This document shows, piece by piece, positions 16,446 through 27,700 of a DNA stretch of 64,000 nucleotides. Source of the stretch: Mycobacterium sp. PSTR-4-N (GTDB lineage: Bacteria > Actinomycetota > Actinomycetes > Mycobacteriales > Mycobacteriaceae); assembly GCF_022348085.1 (NCBI RefSeq), contig NZ_JAKRFN010000001.1:248001-312000 (forward strand), read 5' to 3'. A program made the translations under genes and the position numbers. The notes under the pieces are model-generated. The model did no database searches and was not told the DNA's origin. It was given only the letters and a program-made list of their open reading frames with translations. Numbering within the stretch: position 1 is the first letter of the stretch; the number at the start of each line of letters is the position of its first letter.

Positions 16446-18548
16446 TTACGCTTTCTGGCGCTCTTTGACCAAGGCGAGCACGTCGGCGCCGTACTGCTCC
16501 AGCTTGCGGGCGCCGATCCCGGGGATCGCGACGAGGGCGGCGTCGTCGGTCGGCAGCGCCTCGGCGATGGCGATCAGCGTGTTGTCGGTGAACACCACGA
16601 AAGCCGGCACGTTCATCTCCTTCGAGATGCGCAGCCGCCAGTCCTTGAGTTGCGCGAGCAACTGCTCGTCGATGTCGGAGGGGCAGGATTCGCACCGGCG
16701 GAGCATGATCGCAGCCGACGCGGTCAGCGGGGTGTTGCAGACCCGGCACCGCGGTGCGGGGCCGCGTGGTTTGCGTGGCCGGCTGGGGCCGTCCTCGCGC
16801 TGCGACTGCGGGGCGATGCCGTTGAGGAAGCGTGACGGTTTGCGCCCCTGACGCCCGCCCGGCGTGCGGGCCAGCGCCCAGCTGAGCGCCAAATGCACAC
16901 GCGCCCTGGTGATTCCGACGTAGAACAGACGCCGTTCCTCCTCGACGGGTTCACTGTCGGGGCCATGGGACAGTGCATGCGAGATCGGCAGGGTGCCGTC
17001 GGCCAGACCGACCAGGAACACCGCATCCCACTCCAGGCCTTTCGCGGCGTGCAACGACGCCAGCGTGACGCCCTGCACCACCGGGGGATGCCGGGAATCG
17101 GCACGCTGCCGCAGCTCGGTCAGCAGTGTGCGCAGGTCGAGCTGCGGGCGTTGCGCGACCTCGTCGTCGACGAGATCGGCCAAGGCGGACAACGCTTCCC
17201 AGCGATCCCGGGCGCGGGTACCGGCAGGCGGCTCAGCCGTCAGTCCGAGCGGTTCGAGCGTCCCGCGAACGAGCTCGGGCAGCGGGCCGTCGACCCCCCG
17301 CTCGGCGGCGCGCTGCAACGCCACGAGCGCTTGGCGCACCTCCTGGCGACTGAAGAAACCTTCACCGCCGCGCACCTGGAACGGGACACCGGCTGCGGTG
17401 AGCGCCTCCTCGTACACCTCCGACTGCGCGTTGATGCGGTACAGCACCGCGATCTCCGCCGGCGCGGTGCCGGATTCGACGAGCCGTTTCACGCTGCGCG
17501 CCACCGCGGCGGCCTCGGCGACCTCGTCGGGGTGCTCGGTGAACGTCGGGTTCGGACCGGGCGGACGCTGACCGACCAGATGCAGCCGGCTCCCCGCCAT
17601 CCGGCCGCGGGCCGCCGCGATCACCCGGTTGGCCAGCGACACCACCTGCGGCGTGGACCGGTAGTCGCGCTCCAACCGCACCAGGGCGGCCTCGGGGAAG
17701 CGCCGCGAGAAGTCGAGCAGGTAGCGGGGTGACGCGCCGGTGAACGAATAGATGGTCTGGTTGGCGTCACCGACGACGGTCAGATCGTCGCGGTTGCCGA
17801 GCCAGGCGTCGAGCACCCGCTGCTGGAGCGGCGTCACATCCTGGTACTCGTCGACCACGAAGCAGCGGTAGCGATCCCGGAACTCACTCGCGACCGCGGC
17901 GTCGTTCTCGATGGCGGCGGCGGTGTGCAGGAGCAGATCATCGAAATCGAGGAGCATCAGGTCGTTGCCGCGGGCCTTCAGCGCCTCGTATCCGGCGTAG
18001 GCGGCGGCGACCTTCGCAGCGTCGAACGGAATGTCACGCCCCAACCGGGCGACCGTCGCCGCGTAGTCCTCGGGACTGATCAACGACGCCTTCGCCCACT
18101 CGATCTCGCCCGCGAGGTCACGCACGTTGTCGGTGCCGGTGGGCAGCCCGGTGCGGTTGGCCGCCTGAGCCACGACGGCGAACTTCGAGTCGAGCAGCTG
18201 CCAGTCCGTGCTGCCGACGACACGGGGCCAGAAGTAGGCGAGCTGGCGCCGCGCCGCGGCGTGGAAGGTCTGCGCCTGCACCGCCCCGGTGCCGGTGCCG
18301 TCGTCGAGGGTGCGTAACCGCGCCCGCATCTCCCCCGCCGCACGCTGGGTGAACGTCACTGCGAGAACCTGACCTGGCGCGACGTGCCCGGCCGTCACCA
18401 GGTGTGCGATGCGCCGGGTGATGGTTCGGGTCTTGCCGGTGCCGGCGCCCGCGAGCACGCACACCGGCCCGCGCGGCGCGAGCACCGCCTCGCGCTGCTC
18501 CTCGTCGAGATCCTCGAGCAGCTGGTCGCGCGAAGCCGTCGGGGACAT
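16446..18548 (-). CDS. uvrD2: ATP-dependent 3'-5' DNA helicase UvrD2
   Basis: A superfamily I helicase of 700 residues, the same length as M. tuberculosis UvrD2. It shows Walker [11 protein letters not shown] (residues 33-42), motif Ia [12 protein letters not shown], motif [12 protein letters not shown], motif [15 protein letters not shown], and C-terminal motifs V/VI ending [12 protein letters not shown]. After the motor come a tetracysteine module (CRVCNTP and CESCP) and a C-terminal HRDC domain. In mycobacteria the gene is essential and the tetracysteine module is needed for unwinding. The frame is open further upstream, but ATG 18548 gives the family length. It is divergent from mycoredoxin. 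Confidence 0.95.
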   Translation of the reverse strand: MSPTASRDQLLEDLDEEQREAVLAPRGPVCVLAGAGTGKTRTITRRIAHLVTAGHVAPGQVLAVTFTQRAAGEMRARLRTLDDGTGTGAVQAQTFHAAARRQLAYFWPRVVGSTDWQLLDSKFAVVAQAANRTGLPTGTDNVRDLAGEIEWAKASLISPEDYAATVARLGRDIPFDAAKVAAAYAGYEALKARGNDLMLLDFDDLLLHTAAAIENDAAVASEFRDRYRCFVVDEYQDVTPLQQRVLDAWLGNRDDLTVVGDANQTIYSFTGASPRYLLDFSRRFPEAALVRLERDYRSTPQVVSLANRVIAAARGRMAGSRLHLVGQRPPGPNPTFTEHPDEVAEAAAVARSVKRLVESGTAPAEIAVLYRINAQSEVYEEALTAAGVPFQVRGGEGFFSRQEVRQALVALQRAAERGVDGPLPELVRGTLEPLGLTAEPPAGTRARDRWEALSALADLVDDEVAQRPQLDLRTLLTELRQRADSRHPPVVQGVTLASLHAAKGLEWDAVFLVGLADGTLPISHALSHGPDSEPVEEERRLFYVGITRARVHLALSWALARTPGGRQGRKPSRFLNGIAPQSQREDGPSRPRKPRGPAPRCRVCNTPLTASAAIMLRRCESCPSDIDEQLLAQLKDWRLRISKEMNVPAFVVFTDNTLIAIAEALPTDDAALVAIPGIGARKLEQYGADVLALVKERQKA

Positions 18549-18629
18549 GGCGACCATCATGTCAGCGTGGCCCGACAAACGCGGGCTGCACCGGGGCATG
18601 TTCGCGGGGTCAGCTACGTTGAAGGCCTT

Positions 18630-18884
18630 ATGAGCGCTGACGATACTGCTGCGGTGACCATGTACACGACGTCGTGGTGCGGGTACTGCGTGCGCCTGAA
18701 GAAGGTGCTGAAGAACGAAGGCATCTCGTTCACCGAGGTCAACATCGAAGAGGACCCGACCGCGGCGGAGTTCGTGGGATCGGTCAACGGCGGTAACCAC
18801 GTGGTGCCGACGCTGAAGTTCGCCGACGGCTCGACGCTGACCAATCCCAGCGGTGCGCAGGTCAAGGCGAAGCTCGCCAGTTAG
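18630..18884 (+). CDS. mrx1: Mycoredoxin-1 (glutaredoxin-like)
   Basis: An 84-residue thioredoxin-fold oxidoreductase with active site SWCGYC (Cys17, Cys20) and the cis-proline in HVVPTLKF. Mycoredoxin-1 reduces mixed disulfides between proteins and mycothiol in the cytosol. It has the same length and position (between uvrD2 and nudC) as Rv3198A. The ATG is preceded by TTGAAGG. It converges on nudC, which ends 9 bp past its stop. Confidence 0.95.
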   Translation: MSADDTAAVTMYTTSWCGYCVRLKKVLKNEGISFTEVNIEEDPTAAEFVGSVNGGNHVVPTLKFADGSTLTNPSGAQVKAKLAS

Positions 18885-18893
18885 TCGCCGGGG

Positions 18894-19820
18894 TCAGTCC
18901 AGCGCCGCCCAGGATTCGATGATCTCGCGGGCGATCGAGATGGAGCCGGGCAGCAGCAGCCGCGAACCGCTCTGCGAACTCCAATCCCCCTGATCGAGCG
19001 CCTCGCGGATCTCGGCGCGGGTGAACCATTCCGCCTCGGCGATCTCGCCGTCGTTGAACGCGAACGGCTGCTCGGGGTCTGCTCGGGCGTGGAACCCGAC
19101 CATCAGCGAGCGGGGAAACGGCCACGGCTGCGAGCCGAGGTACTCCACGTTCGTCACCGTGAGGCCGATCTCCTCGGCGATCTCGCGCACCACACAGGAC
19201 TCGAACGACTCGCCCGCTTCGACGAAGCCGGCGAGGATCGAGAACAGCCGGGGCGGCCACACCGTCTGGCGCGCCAGGACCGCGCGGTCGTGGCCGTCGT
19301 GCACGAGGCAGATGACGGCCGGATCGATGCGCGGGAACTCTTCGTGACCGGTGACGCTGTTGACCCGGGACCAGCCGGCCTTGACGGCGGTGGTGGGTGA
19401 GCCGTCGACGGGGCTGAACCGGGCGCTGTCATGCCAGTTCAGCAGCGCGGTCGCGGTTGCCACCAGCTGCGCGCTGACATCGTCGAACACGTCTCCGGTG
19501 CGACGGAGGTCGAGCACATGGGTGTCGGCGTTCGGGTCGTCGGGGGGCTGCAGGTCCGAGCGCACCGCCCAGACGTGGCGCCCGTCGTCGAGCCGGCCAA
19601 GGAACACGGCGTCGGCGGGCGGGGCGTCGCCGGCATCGGTGGCGCGGTGCAGCACCGCCCTGCCGTCGGCGATCAACACCTGGTTTCGACGGTCCACGCG
19701 CAGCAGCAGCGCATCGGTCCAGCCCGCGACCGCCGCCTCGACGTCGGTGCGCAGCGCGTCGGCGCGGTCGGCGCCCACCCGTGACAGCAGCGGGACGTTG
19801 CGCAAGCGGAAGCTCGTCAT
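18894..19820 (-). CDS. nudC: NAD+ diphosphatase NudC (Nudix hydrolase)
   Basis: A 308-residue Nudix enzyme that hydrolyses NADH to NMNH and AMP and removes NAD caps from RNA. The Nudix box GFVEAGESFESCVVREIAEE with IG following is intact, as is the NADH-type downstream signature SQPWPFPRSLMVGF. The central zinc ribbon of E. coli NudC (two CxxC pairs) is absent: the corresponding stretch, ARFSPVDGSPTTAVKAGW and GHEEFPRIDPAVI, has no cysteines. The N-terminal domain is of the usual size. The K+ channel gene lies upstream on the same strand with a hairpin between, so the two may be separate units. Confidence 0.93.
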   Translation of the reverse strand: MTSFRLRNVPLLSRVGADRADALRTDVEAAVAGWTDALLLRVDRRNQVLIADGRAVLHRATDAGDAPPADAVFLGRLDDGRHVWAVRSDLQPPDDPNADTHVLDLRRTGDVFDDVSAQLVATATALLNWHDSARFSPVDGSPTTAVKAGWSRVNSVTGHEEFPRIDPAVICLVHDGHDRAVLARQTVWPPRLFSILAGFVEAGESFESCVVREIAEEIGLTVTNVEYLGSQPWPFPRSLMVGFHARADPEQPFAFNDGEIAEAEWFTRAEIREALDQGDWSSQSGSRLLLPGSISIAREIIESWAALD

Positions 19821-19865
19821 CGGGCCTCGAATTCGACGTAATGGCGTGATCTTCTGGAACTTTCT

Positions 19866-19887
19866 CGCCCAAACGTCGGTTTGGGCG
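19866..19887 (-). terminator. Hairpin between K+ channel gene and nudC
   Basis: CGCCCAAAC and GTTTGGGCG form a perfect 9-bp stem with a 4-nt loop downstream of the channel gene's stop, and a partial terminator for that gene is likely. No strong T run follows. Confidence 0.5.
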
Positions 19888-19902
19888 GGAAGGGGGCGAG
19901 GG

Positions 19903-20982
19903 TCATCGCTCGGCGTCCGCGGAGCGGATGTAGAGCAGCCGATCGCCGAGTTCGAGCGCGTCGACCTCCGGATCGTCGACGCGGATCAGCGTGCCGCCGC
20001 GCACGACGCCCAGCACGATGTCGGCCTGGTGCCGCGGCGAACCCCCCGCCTCTTTGGGCGTCACCTCCCGCTCGGCGATCGCGAACCCGGCGTCAGGGGT
20101 CAACAGGTCCTCCATGACCTCCACGACACTGGGCGTCTGCACCGCGATGCCGAGCAGCCGGCCCGCGGTCTCGGAGGTGACGACGGTCGAGTCGGCCCCG
20201 GACTGCTTGAGCAGATGCTGGTTCTCGGCTTCGCGGACGGCGGCGATGATCTTGGCGTTGGGCGCCAACTCGCGGGCGGTGAGGGTGACGAGAACCGCGG
20301 TGTCGTCGCGATTGGTGGCCACGATGATCGACTTCGCGTGTTGCGCGCTGGCCAGCCGCAGCACCTCCGAATCGGTCGCGGAGCCGCGCACGGTGACCAG
20401 CCCGGCGCTCTTGGCCCGTTCCAGCGCGGCGATGTCCTCGTCCACGACGACGATGTCGGCGGGCGCGACCTCGTCGCCGACCATCGCCGCGGCGGCAGTG
20501 CGGCCCTTGGTGCCGTAGCCGACGATGATGATGTGGTTGCGCACTCTGCTCCTCCAGCGCTGGATTTGGTAGACCTGGCGCGACTGCGTGGTGAGGGTCT
20601 CGACGGTCGTGCCGATCAGCACGATCAGGAACGCCACCCGCAGCGGGGTGATCACCAGGACGTTGACGAGCCGGGCGGCCGGTGTGATCGGGGTGATGTC
20701 GCCGTAGCCGGTGGTCGACAGCGAGACGGTGGCGTAGTACAGGCAGTCGAGGAACGACAGCGGATTCTCTTGTGAATCGCGATAGCCGTCGCGGTCCAGG
20801 TACACGATGAACACGGCGGCGAACAGCGCTGTCAGTGCGTAGATGACCCGGACGGTGATGCGTCTCGACGGGCTGACCAGCGTGGTCGGGATCTGCACCC
20901 GGTCGGTCAACGCGTGCACCGGCTGATCGGCCAGCGACTGATCGAACCGGCGGAGGCGCCGACGCAGCGCGCCCTCAGCCAC
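19903..20982 (-). CDS. Potassium channel protein with TrkA-N (RCK) domain
   Basis: A 359-residue inner-membrane channel subunit (Rv3200c type). The first transmembrane helix is VIYALTALFAAVFIVYL (about residues 46-62), a pore helix follows with the K+ selectivity filter TTGYGD in YYATVSLSTTGYGDI, then a second helix VLVITPLRVAFLIVLIG. The C-terminal half is an RCK domain with the nucleotide-binding HIIIVGYGTKGR, VVDED and a TrkA-C tail ending GDRLLYIRS. Tetramers would gate K+ flux in response to nucleotide or membrane signals. It is divergent from the DoxX-like gene. Confidence 0.93.
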   Translation of the reverse strand: MAEGALRRRLRRFDQSLADQPVHALTDRVQIPTTLVSPSRRITVRVIYALTALFAAVFIVYLDRDGYRDSQENPLSFLDCLYYATVSLSTTGYGDITPITPAARLVNVLVITPLRVAFLIVLIGTTVETLTTQSRQVYQIQRWRSRVRNHIIIVGYGTKGRTAAAAMVGDEVAPADIVVVDEDIAALERAKSAGLVTVRGSATDSEVLRLASAQHAKSIIVATNRDDTAVLVTLTARELAPNAKIIAAVREAENQHLLKQSGADSTVVTSETAGRLLGIAVQTPSVVEVMEDLLTPDAGFAIAEREVTPKEAGGSPRHQADIVLGVVRGGTLIRVDDPEVDALELGDRLLYIRSADAER

Positions 20983-21028
20983 GGGGGCCAGTCACGATGT
21001 GAGGCTGTCGCACCAGCACAATGTAATC

Positions 21029-21433
21029 ATGACCTCTTCCCCCGCTGCAGTGCAGCAGCTCGCGTCGTCATCACGCGGTACCAAGATGGGCATCTGGCTG
21101 ATCGGCATGGGTGTTCTGCACTTCCTGGCGCCCAAGCCGTTCGACTCGATCGTTCCGAAGGAACTGCCCGGCAGCCAGCGGTTCTACACATTGGCCTCAG
21201 GGGTGGCCGAGGTCGGCGTGGGCGCCCTGCTGGTGACACCCTCGACCCGCCGATTCGGCGCGCTGAGCGCCATCGCGCTGTTCATCGCCGTCCTCCCCGG
21301 CAATGTCAACATGTGCCGGTTGTGGTTCACCGACCCGAGCAAGTCGCTGCCGATGCGGCTGATCTCGATCGCGCGGCTGCCGATGCAGATACCGATGATC
21401 ACTCAGGCGCTCAAGGTCTACCGCGAGAGCTGA
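21029..21433 (+). CDS. Small DoxX-like membrane protein
   Basis: A protein of about 134 residues with three to four hydrophobic helices (MGIWLIGMGVLHFL, TLASGVAEVGVGALLV, FGALSAIALFIAVLPG) and a conserved NVNMCRLW stretch typical of DoxX/YphA-like proteins. Function is unknown; some DoxX relatives work with oxidoreductases in the membrane. I prefer ATG 21029; the frame is open back to 20999. It converges on adnB with a 2-bp gap. Confidence 0.75.
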   Translation: MTSSPAAVQQLASSSRGTKMGIWLIGMGVLHFLAPKPFDSIVPKELPGSQRFYTLASGVAEVGVGALLVTPSTRRFGALSAIALFIAVLPGNVNMCRLWFTDPSKSLPMRLISIARLPMQIPMITQALKVYRES

Positions 21434-21435
21434 GC

Positions 21436-24400
21436 TCAGGCTGCGTCGATCCCCGCCTGTTCGGGGTCGGCGAGCAGCGCGGCGAGTTGGTCGGCGTCCG
21501 GCCACGTCTGCGGGCTGATCGTCTGCCCTGACCGGACATAGTGGAACGCCGCACGCACCGATGACAGCGGGCGGCCCTGCAGCCGAGACCACGCGAGCCG
21601 ATAGACGGCGAGCTGAACAGCGTTGTGCTGCAATTCTTCCTGTGTCGCGGGTGGATCTCCGGTCTTCCAGTCCAGCACCGTCACCCCGCCGTCCTCGTCG
21701 GCGAACACCGCGTCGATACGGCCACGGACGACCCGGCCGCCTAGCATCATGTCGAACGGGACCTCGACGTCGATCGGGGTGCGGGCCGCCCATTCCGACA
21801 CCGCGAACGCCGATTGCAGATCCTCGAGCTCACCGCGGTCGTGCCGACCGGCATCCACGGCGCCGGGCAGATCGTCGAGATCGAAGAGCTTCTCGGCTTG
21901 ATAGAACCGCTGCACCCACTCGTGAAAAACGGTGCCCAGCAACGCGTGCGCGGCAGGCGGCCGCGGCAGACGCCGGTGCAGCCGCCGCGCCGCCGCCTCG
22001 GGGTCACGGCCAAGATCGACCATCGCGCTGACCGACACCTGTGCGGGCAACGACGGAACCCCGGGCTGCGCTGCTCGTTCCCGCTCAGCCAGCAGGGCAT
22101 CGACATCCGCGATCCAGCCATGCGCGTCTTCTGCTGCCGTCGTGTGCACCTCGCCCGCCATCGCCGCGCTCACCAACGCGGCACCCTGATGCACGCGGGT
22201 ACGCCGCCCCGCGAGTGGATCGGCTGGCCACGACGCTTCGATCACGCGGCCACGCAGCGGATTGGGATCACCATCGGCCGGCGCATCAGCCCAGACGTCG
22301 ACCTCTCCGCACGGTGTCCCGGCTTCCGCCGCCGCGTCGATCGCGGCCTTGAGTTCGGTGAGGAACGTCGACGGTCCGCGCGGCTTCGACTCGGTGGCGC
22401 CCCAGTGGTGGCCCGACACCAGAAGAGTGTGTTCGGCGCGGGTGAGCGCCACGTACAGCAGCCGCCGCTCCTCATCGGCACGCCGTTGGTCCAGGCTGCG
22501 CTTGTGATCGGAGATCGTGTCCGACAACGACTTCCGATCGTTGACCCGAGACGTGTCGAGAACCGGAACGCCGAGCTCGGACACCGCGGCGCAATCACCG
22601 CGCAGCAGCGGCGGCAGATCGGCGGCGTCGGTGAGCCAGGTCCGCGGCGACGACGTCGACGGGAAGACCCGACCGGACAGATGCGGCACCGCCACGATCT
22701 GCCACTCGAGCCCCTTGGCCGCATGCACGGTGAGGATCTGCACACGGTCTGCAGCGACCGTGACGTCGGCGGGCGCCAGCCCGTTCTCGACCTGTTCGGC
22801 CGCATCCAAGTAGGACAGGAATCCGGAAACCGTTGCACCACAACGACTGGAGAAGTCCGCGACGACATCGGCGAAAGCGTCGAGATGCTCGGTGCCCGAC
22901 CATCCTGCCGACACCGGCCGGGCGGCTCTGGCTTCGGCGTCCACGCCCAGCATCCGGCGCACTTCGGCCACGAGGTCGGTGAGCGCCCCGTCGAGATGAG
23001 CCCGCAGCGCCGCGAGTTCGCGGCCCAGCTCCATGATGCGGGCGTAGCCGTCGGTCGAGTAGGCCGCCGCAGGCCCCGGGTCGCACACGGCGTCGGCCAG
23101 ACACGCCGCATCCGCGTCGGGTCCGAGCTGGGACAGGACGTGGTCGACGCTGCCGCGCTCGGCCGCAGGCGCATCGTCGAGCGTCACTGCGCGCCGCCAC
23201 AGGGCGACCAGGTCGGCCGCACCGAGGCGCCACCGCGGACCGGTCAGCACGCGCACCGCCGCCGCTCCTGCGGTCGGGTCGGCGGCCAGCCGCAGCATCG
23301 CCACGACGTCGGCGACCTCGGGCACCGCGAGCAAGCCTGCCACTCCGACCACCTCCGCGGCGATGCCGCGTCGTGCCAGCGCATCGGCCATCGGCGCCGC
23401 GTCGGCGTTGCGCCGCACCAACACTGCCGCTGTCGGTGCGGCGCCCGTCGCGGTGGTCGCTGCCCGGTACGCCTCGGCGACCTGACCCGCGACCCATTCC
23501 CGTTCGGCCTCCACGTCGGAGAGCAGCGCGCACCGCACCTGTCCGGGCACGGCATCGGGCCGGGGCAGCAACGGGCGCACCGACACCGACCGCCGCCGCG
23601 CCTCGGTGGAGACGTCATTGGCGAGGTGCAGCACCTCGGGGGGGTTGCGCCAGCTCGTGCGCAACTCCAACGTCGGGGCCGGCGTGCCGTCGGCGAACGG
23701 GAAATCGGTGGTGAATCGCGGCAGGTTGGTGGCCGAGGCGCCGCGCCAACCGTAGATCGACTGGATGGGATCGCCGACGGCGGTCAGCGCCAAGCCGTCG
23801 TCGACACCGTTGCCGAACAACGATGTCAGCGCCACCCGCTGCGCATGGCCGGTGTCCTGGTACTCGTCGAGCAGCACGACGCGATACCGCTGCCGCAGCT
23901 GCTCACCGACCTGGGGGAACTGTGAGGCCAACCGGGCCGCCGCACTCATCTGGGTACCGAAGTCCACCACCCGTTCCTCGCGCATCCGCTGGTGCAGCGC
24001 GTCGATCAGTGGCACCAGCGCGCTGCGTTCGGTCTGGGTCGCGAGCATCCGCAGCAACCACTGGCTGGGCCCCCGATCGCGTTGGTAGGGGCCGGCAGGC
24101 AGCGTGTGCACCAACTGCTCGAGCTCGACGTGGGTGTCGCGCAGCGAGGCGGTGTCCACCAGGTGTTCGGAGAGCTGACCGGCCAGGCGCAACACCATCG
24201 CCGTGATCGACGCCGGCGACTTCTCGGTGTCCAGAGGGCCCGGGTACTCGCACACGACGCGAAAAGCCAACTGCCACAGCTCTGTTTCGCCCAGCAGCCG
24301 CACATCGGGTTCAACAGGCAGCAGCAGCCCGTGCTCACGGAGCAACGTGCCGGCGAAAGCATGGTAGGTGCTCACGGTGACCGGGTCGTCGGCGAGGCCG

Positions 24401-24702
24401 GCGGCATCCGGAAGCGCCAGCCCGGCGCCTGCGAGGCGCGCCAATCGCGTACGCACGCGACGCAGCAGCTGCCCGGCGGCTTTGCGCGTGAAGGTGAGTC
24501 CCAGGACCTCGCCGGGGGTGGCGAATCCGTTGGCCACCAACCACACCACCCGCGCGGCCATGGTCTCGGTCTTTCCCGCCCCGGCGCCGGCGATCACGAC
24601 CAGTGGGCCGGGCGGAGCGCAGATGACGGCAGCCTGCTCCTCCGTCGGTGCGAAAAGACCGAGGGCATCAGCCAATTCGGCAGGGCTGTAGCGCGGCTTC
24701 AT
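21436..24702 (-). CDS. adnB: AdnB subunit of AdnAB helicase-nuclease
   Basis: A 1088-residue UvrD-like helicase joined to a RecB-type nuclease. Walker A is VIAGAGAGKTETMAARV (about residues 35-50), motif II VLLDEYQDTGH, motif III AVGDPIQSIYGWRG, and motif VI VALTRAEHTLLVSG. The nuclease domain near the C-terminus has HEWVQRFY and VTVLDWKTGDPP, the D-x-K catalytic motif. With AdnA it forms the mycobacterial dimer that resects double-strand breaks in place of RecBCD; AdnB is the leading motor. The start overlaps the adnA stop by 4 bp (ATGA), so translation is probably coupled. Confidence 0.95.
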   Translation of the reverse strand: MKPRYSPAELADALGLFAPTEEQAAVICAPPGPLVVIAGAGAGKTETMAARVVWLVANGFATPGEVLGLTFTRKAAGQLLRRVRTRLARLAGAGLALPDAAGLADDPVTVSTYHAFAGTLLREHGLLLPVEPDVRLLGETELWQLAFRVVCEYPGPLDTEKSPASITAMVLRLAGQLSEHLVDTASLRDTHVELEQLVHTLPAGPYQRDRGPSQWLLRMLATQTERSALVPLIDALHQRMREERVVDFGTQMSAAARLASQFPQVGEQLRQRYRVVLLDEYQDTGHAQRVALTSLFGNGVDDGLALTAVGDPIQSIYGWRGASATNLPRFTTDFPFADGTPAPTLELRTSWRNPPEVLHLANDVSTEARRRSVSVRPLLPRPDAVPGQVRCALLSDVEAEREWVAGQVAEAYRAATTATGAAPTAAVLVRRNADAAPMADALARRGIAAEVVGVAGLLAVPEVADVVAMLRLAADPTAGAAAVRVLTGPRWRLGAADLVALWRRAVTLDDAPAAERGSVDHVLSQLGPDADAACLADAVCDPGPAAAYSTDGYARIMELGRELAALRAHLDGALTDLVAEVRRMLGVDAEARAARPVSAGWSGTEHLDAFADVVADFSSRCGATVSGFLSYLDAAEQVENGLAPADVTVAADRVQILTVHAAKGLEWQIVAVPHLSGRVFPSTSSPRTWLTDAADLPPLLRGDCAAVSELGVPVLDTSRVNDRKSLSDTISDHKRSLDQRRADEERRLLYVALTRAEHTLLVSGHHWGATESKPRGPSTFLTELKAAIDAAAEAGTPCGEVDVWADAPADGDPNPLRGRVIEASWPADPLAGRRTRVHQGAALVSAAMAGEVHTTAAEDAHGWIADVDALLAERERAAQPGVPSLPAQVSVSAMVDLGRDPEAAARRLHRRLPRPPAAHALLGTVFHEWVQRFYQAEKLFDLDDLPGAVDAGRHDRGELEDLQSAFAVSEWAARTPIDVEVPFDMMLGGRVVRGRIDAVFADEDGGVTVLDWKTGDPPATQEELQHNAVQLAVYRLAWSRLQGRPLSSVRAAFHYVRSGQTISPQTWPDADQLAALLADPEQAGIDAA

Positions 24703-27700
24703 CGATCCTCACTCGTCGTCTGTCGGGCCGGGCACATCGCCGCGACCGGGCAATGCGCGCATCCGTCGTTGATCCGGGCGATGAACTGCGGTCCCTGTGT
24801 CGCGGCCGCGGCGTCACTCACCTCAGCGCGCCACTGCGCGTGGCCTTCCGGTGTCAGCGCATCCTGTTCCCGCTCGGTGGCACTGCCACCGCTGGTCTTG
24901 CCGAGATACACCAGCCGCCCACCACCGGGCTCGGCGCTCTCGGCCAGCAGCCCTTCGGCGACGGCCAGCTGGTACATCGCCAGCTGGGCGTGAGCCTGCG
25001 CATCGTCTTTGGTGGCGGGACTCTTGCCGGTCTTGATGTCGACCACGACGAGCCGACCCTCGCTGTCGCGTTCCAGTCGGTCCAGGCGACCACGGATGCG
25101 GACCGCGGGTTGTTCGTCGCCGGCGGGCGCCACCTCACCGTCGACGGCGATCTCGGTGCCGACCTCGGTGAAGCGGTTGCGGGTGTCGGCGCGCCAGCGG
25201 GTGAACGTGCTCAGCATCTCCTGGTGACGCTCGAACTCGTTGTCCGCGTGCCATTGCGCATCGAACGGAAGCGCCGCCCAGATCCGTCGGAGCTCGGTGT
25301 GCAGATGAGCCTCGGCGACGGCGGGATCGGCCACCAGCGCGTGCACCAGCGAACCCAACGCCGAACGCACGTCGCGCACCGAGCCGCCGCCGTGCCGTTC
25401 GACCAGCCACCGCAGCGGACAGTCCAGCAGCATCTGCACCGTCGACGGCGACAGCGTGACGGCGTCGTCGGTACCGTCCCAGAGCGGCGCGCGGGTGGAG
25501 ATCTCCCGCAGACCGTACCAGGACTCCGGGGCCGCCCCGTGCACGCCTGCCTCGGCGAGGCGTGCCAATTGGGTTGCAGCACAGGCCCGGTGCTTCTCTG
25601 CGGTGTCCTCCGGTGAGGCGCACACCACTGCTCGCAAGCGGCCCACCACTGCATTGGTGGCCAGTACCCGCGGGGCGCGCACCGGCACCCCCGTCTCGGC
25701 GTCCTCGTCGGTGGCCACCGCGGCGAGTTCGTGACAGAACGGCGACGGCAGTAGAGCGGCATCACCGGCGTCACTGTCGACGGCCGTGACCAGAAGCCGA
25801 CGGCGCGCGCGGCCCACCGCGGCGATGAGCAGACGCCGCTCCTCGGCCAGCAGAGGTGCCCGCCCGGACAGCGTGCGGTCGGCGGGATCGGCGACACCGT
25901 CGAGGACGTCGACGAGCTGCTGGGTTCCCAGAATCCCGCCGCGTGCAGCCACGTTCGGCCACAAGCCTTCCTGAAGACCGGCGACGACCACGACATCCCA
26001 TTCGCGGCCCAGCGCTGCGTGGGCGCTGAGCACCGCGACCGTGTCGGTCGGCGGTCGGGAATCGGGGCGGGTCGGCGGCAGCGTCAACGCCCCGACGTGA
26101 TCGACGAGCCCGCGCAGAGACGCTCCGGCGGTACGCTCGACATACTGCTCGGCGACATCGAACAGAGCAGTCACCGCATCCAGATCGCGGTCGGCCTGTT
26201 CAGCCACCGGACCACCCCGCTCGCTCGCTGCCAGCCAGCGCCGCTGTAGGCCGCTGCGATTCCAGGCCTGCCACAACGCATGTCGTGGATCGCCGCTGCG
26301 TCGGGTGCTCTCGCGAGCAGCGGACAGCACGGAACGCACCCGTCGCAGCGCGCGGCCGAGCTCGTCGGGTACACCGTCGAGCGACCGGGCACCGCCATCG
26401 CCGACCAGCGCCGCGACCAGAAGGTCGCCGAAGTCAGCGGCGGGGTCGGCCGCCCGTCGCCGCAATGCTCGACGCAATTGACGCAGCGACACCGGGTCGA
26501 CCCGTCCGATCGGCCCCGTCACCAAGGCCTGTGCCCGCTCGGCGGTCAGTCCGTCGACCGCCGCCTCCAAGACGATCATCAGCGCCCGAACGGCAGGCAC
26601 CGCGGCCAGCGGCGCATCACCCTGCAGGCCGTCCACCGGTACCCCGGCTGCAGTCAGGGCGCGGGCCAGCGCGGGACCCGTTCGGGGTACCGACCGCACG
26701 ATCACCGCCATGTCCGACCACGGCACCCCGTCGACCAGGTGGGCACGGCGCAACGCATCGGCGATCAGCGCGCATTCGGCGTGGGGGGACGCCGCGATGC
26801 GCACCGACACCGACCCCGCCTCGTCCGTCCCGGCCAGTGCCGCAGAGCTGCCGACGCCCGGCAACCGACGGGTCAGCACCTCGACAGCGCGCGCAACCGA
26901 CGCCGAACACCGATGTGACCTCGTGAGCGTGATCGCGGGGGTATCTGTGCGCAACAACTCGGGATCGGCGCCGCGGTAACCGAACACCGTCTGATTCGGA
27001 TCGCCGGCGATCACGCAGAGCTCGGTGCCGGCGGCCAGCACCTGCACCAGCTGCGCCGCCTGCGGGTCGAGGTGTTGTGCGTCATCGACCAGGAGAAGCC
27101 GCACCCGCGCCCGTTCGGCGGCCAGCAGTTCGGCGTCAGCTGCGAGCGCCTCGAGGGCGGCACCCACGAGTTCGGCAGCCCCCAGTGCCGGCACCGTGGC
27201 CTGCGGAGCCGCCATGCCGACGGCGGCACGCAACAGCATGATCTGCTCGTAGGCCTGAGCGAACCGACCGGCCGCCTGCCACTCCGGGCGTTGGGCCCGC
27301 CGTCCGAGGCGTTGCAGCGCAACAGGATCGACGCCGCGTTCGTTGCAGCGGGCCATCAGGTCCCGCAGCTCGACGGCGAAACCTACCGTCCCCAGTGCCG
27401 GCCGCAGCCGCTCGGGCCAGCGTACCGGCGACGCGTCGCCGTCCTCGAGATCACCGGCGAGCAATTCACGGATGATGCCGTCCTGCTCGGCACCGGTGAT
27501 CAACCGCGGCGGGGCACCGCCGGAACGCGCAGCGGCGAGCCGCAGCACAGCGAACGCATAGGAGTGCACGGTGCGCACCAGGGGTTCCCGGATGACGGTC
27601 TGCTCCCCCGCGGCGAGGACCTTGGCGGTGATGGTGGCGCGCGCATTGGCGCTCAATCGCGACGAGCCGGTGAGCAACAGGACCGATTCGGCGTCGCGGC

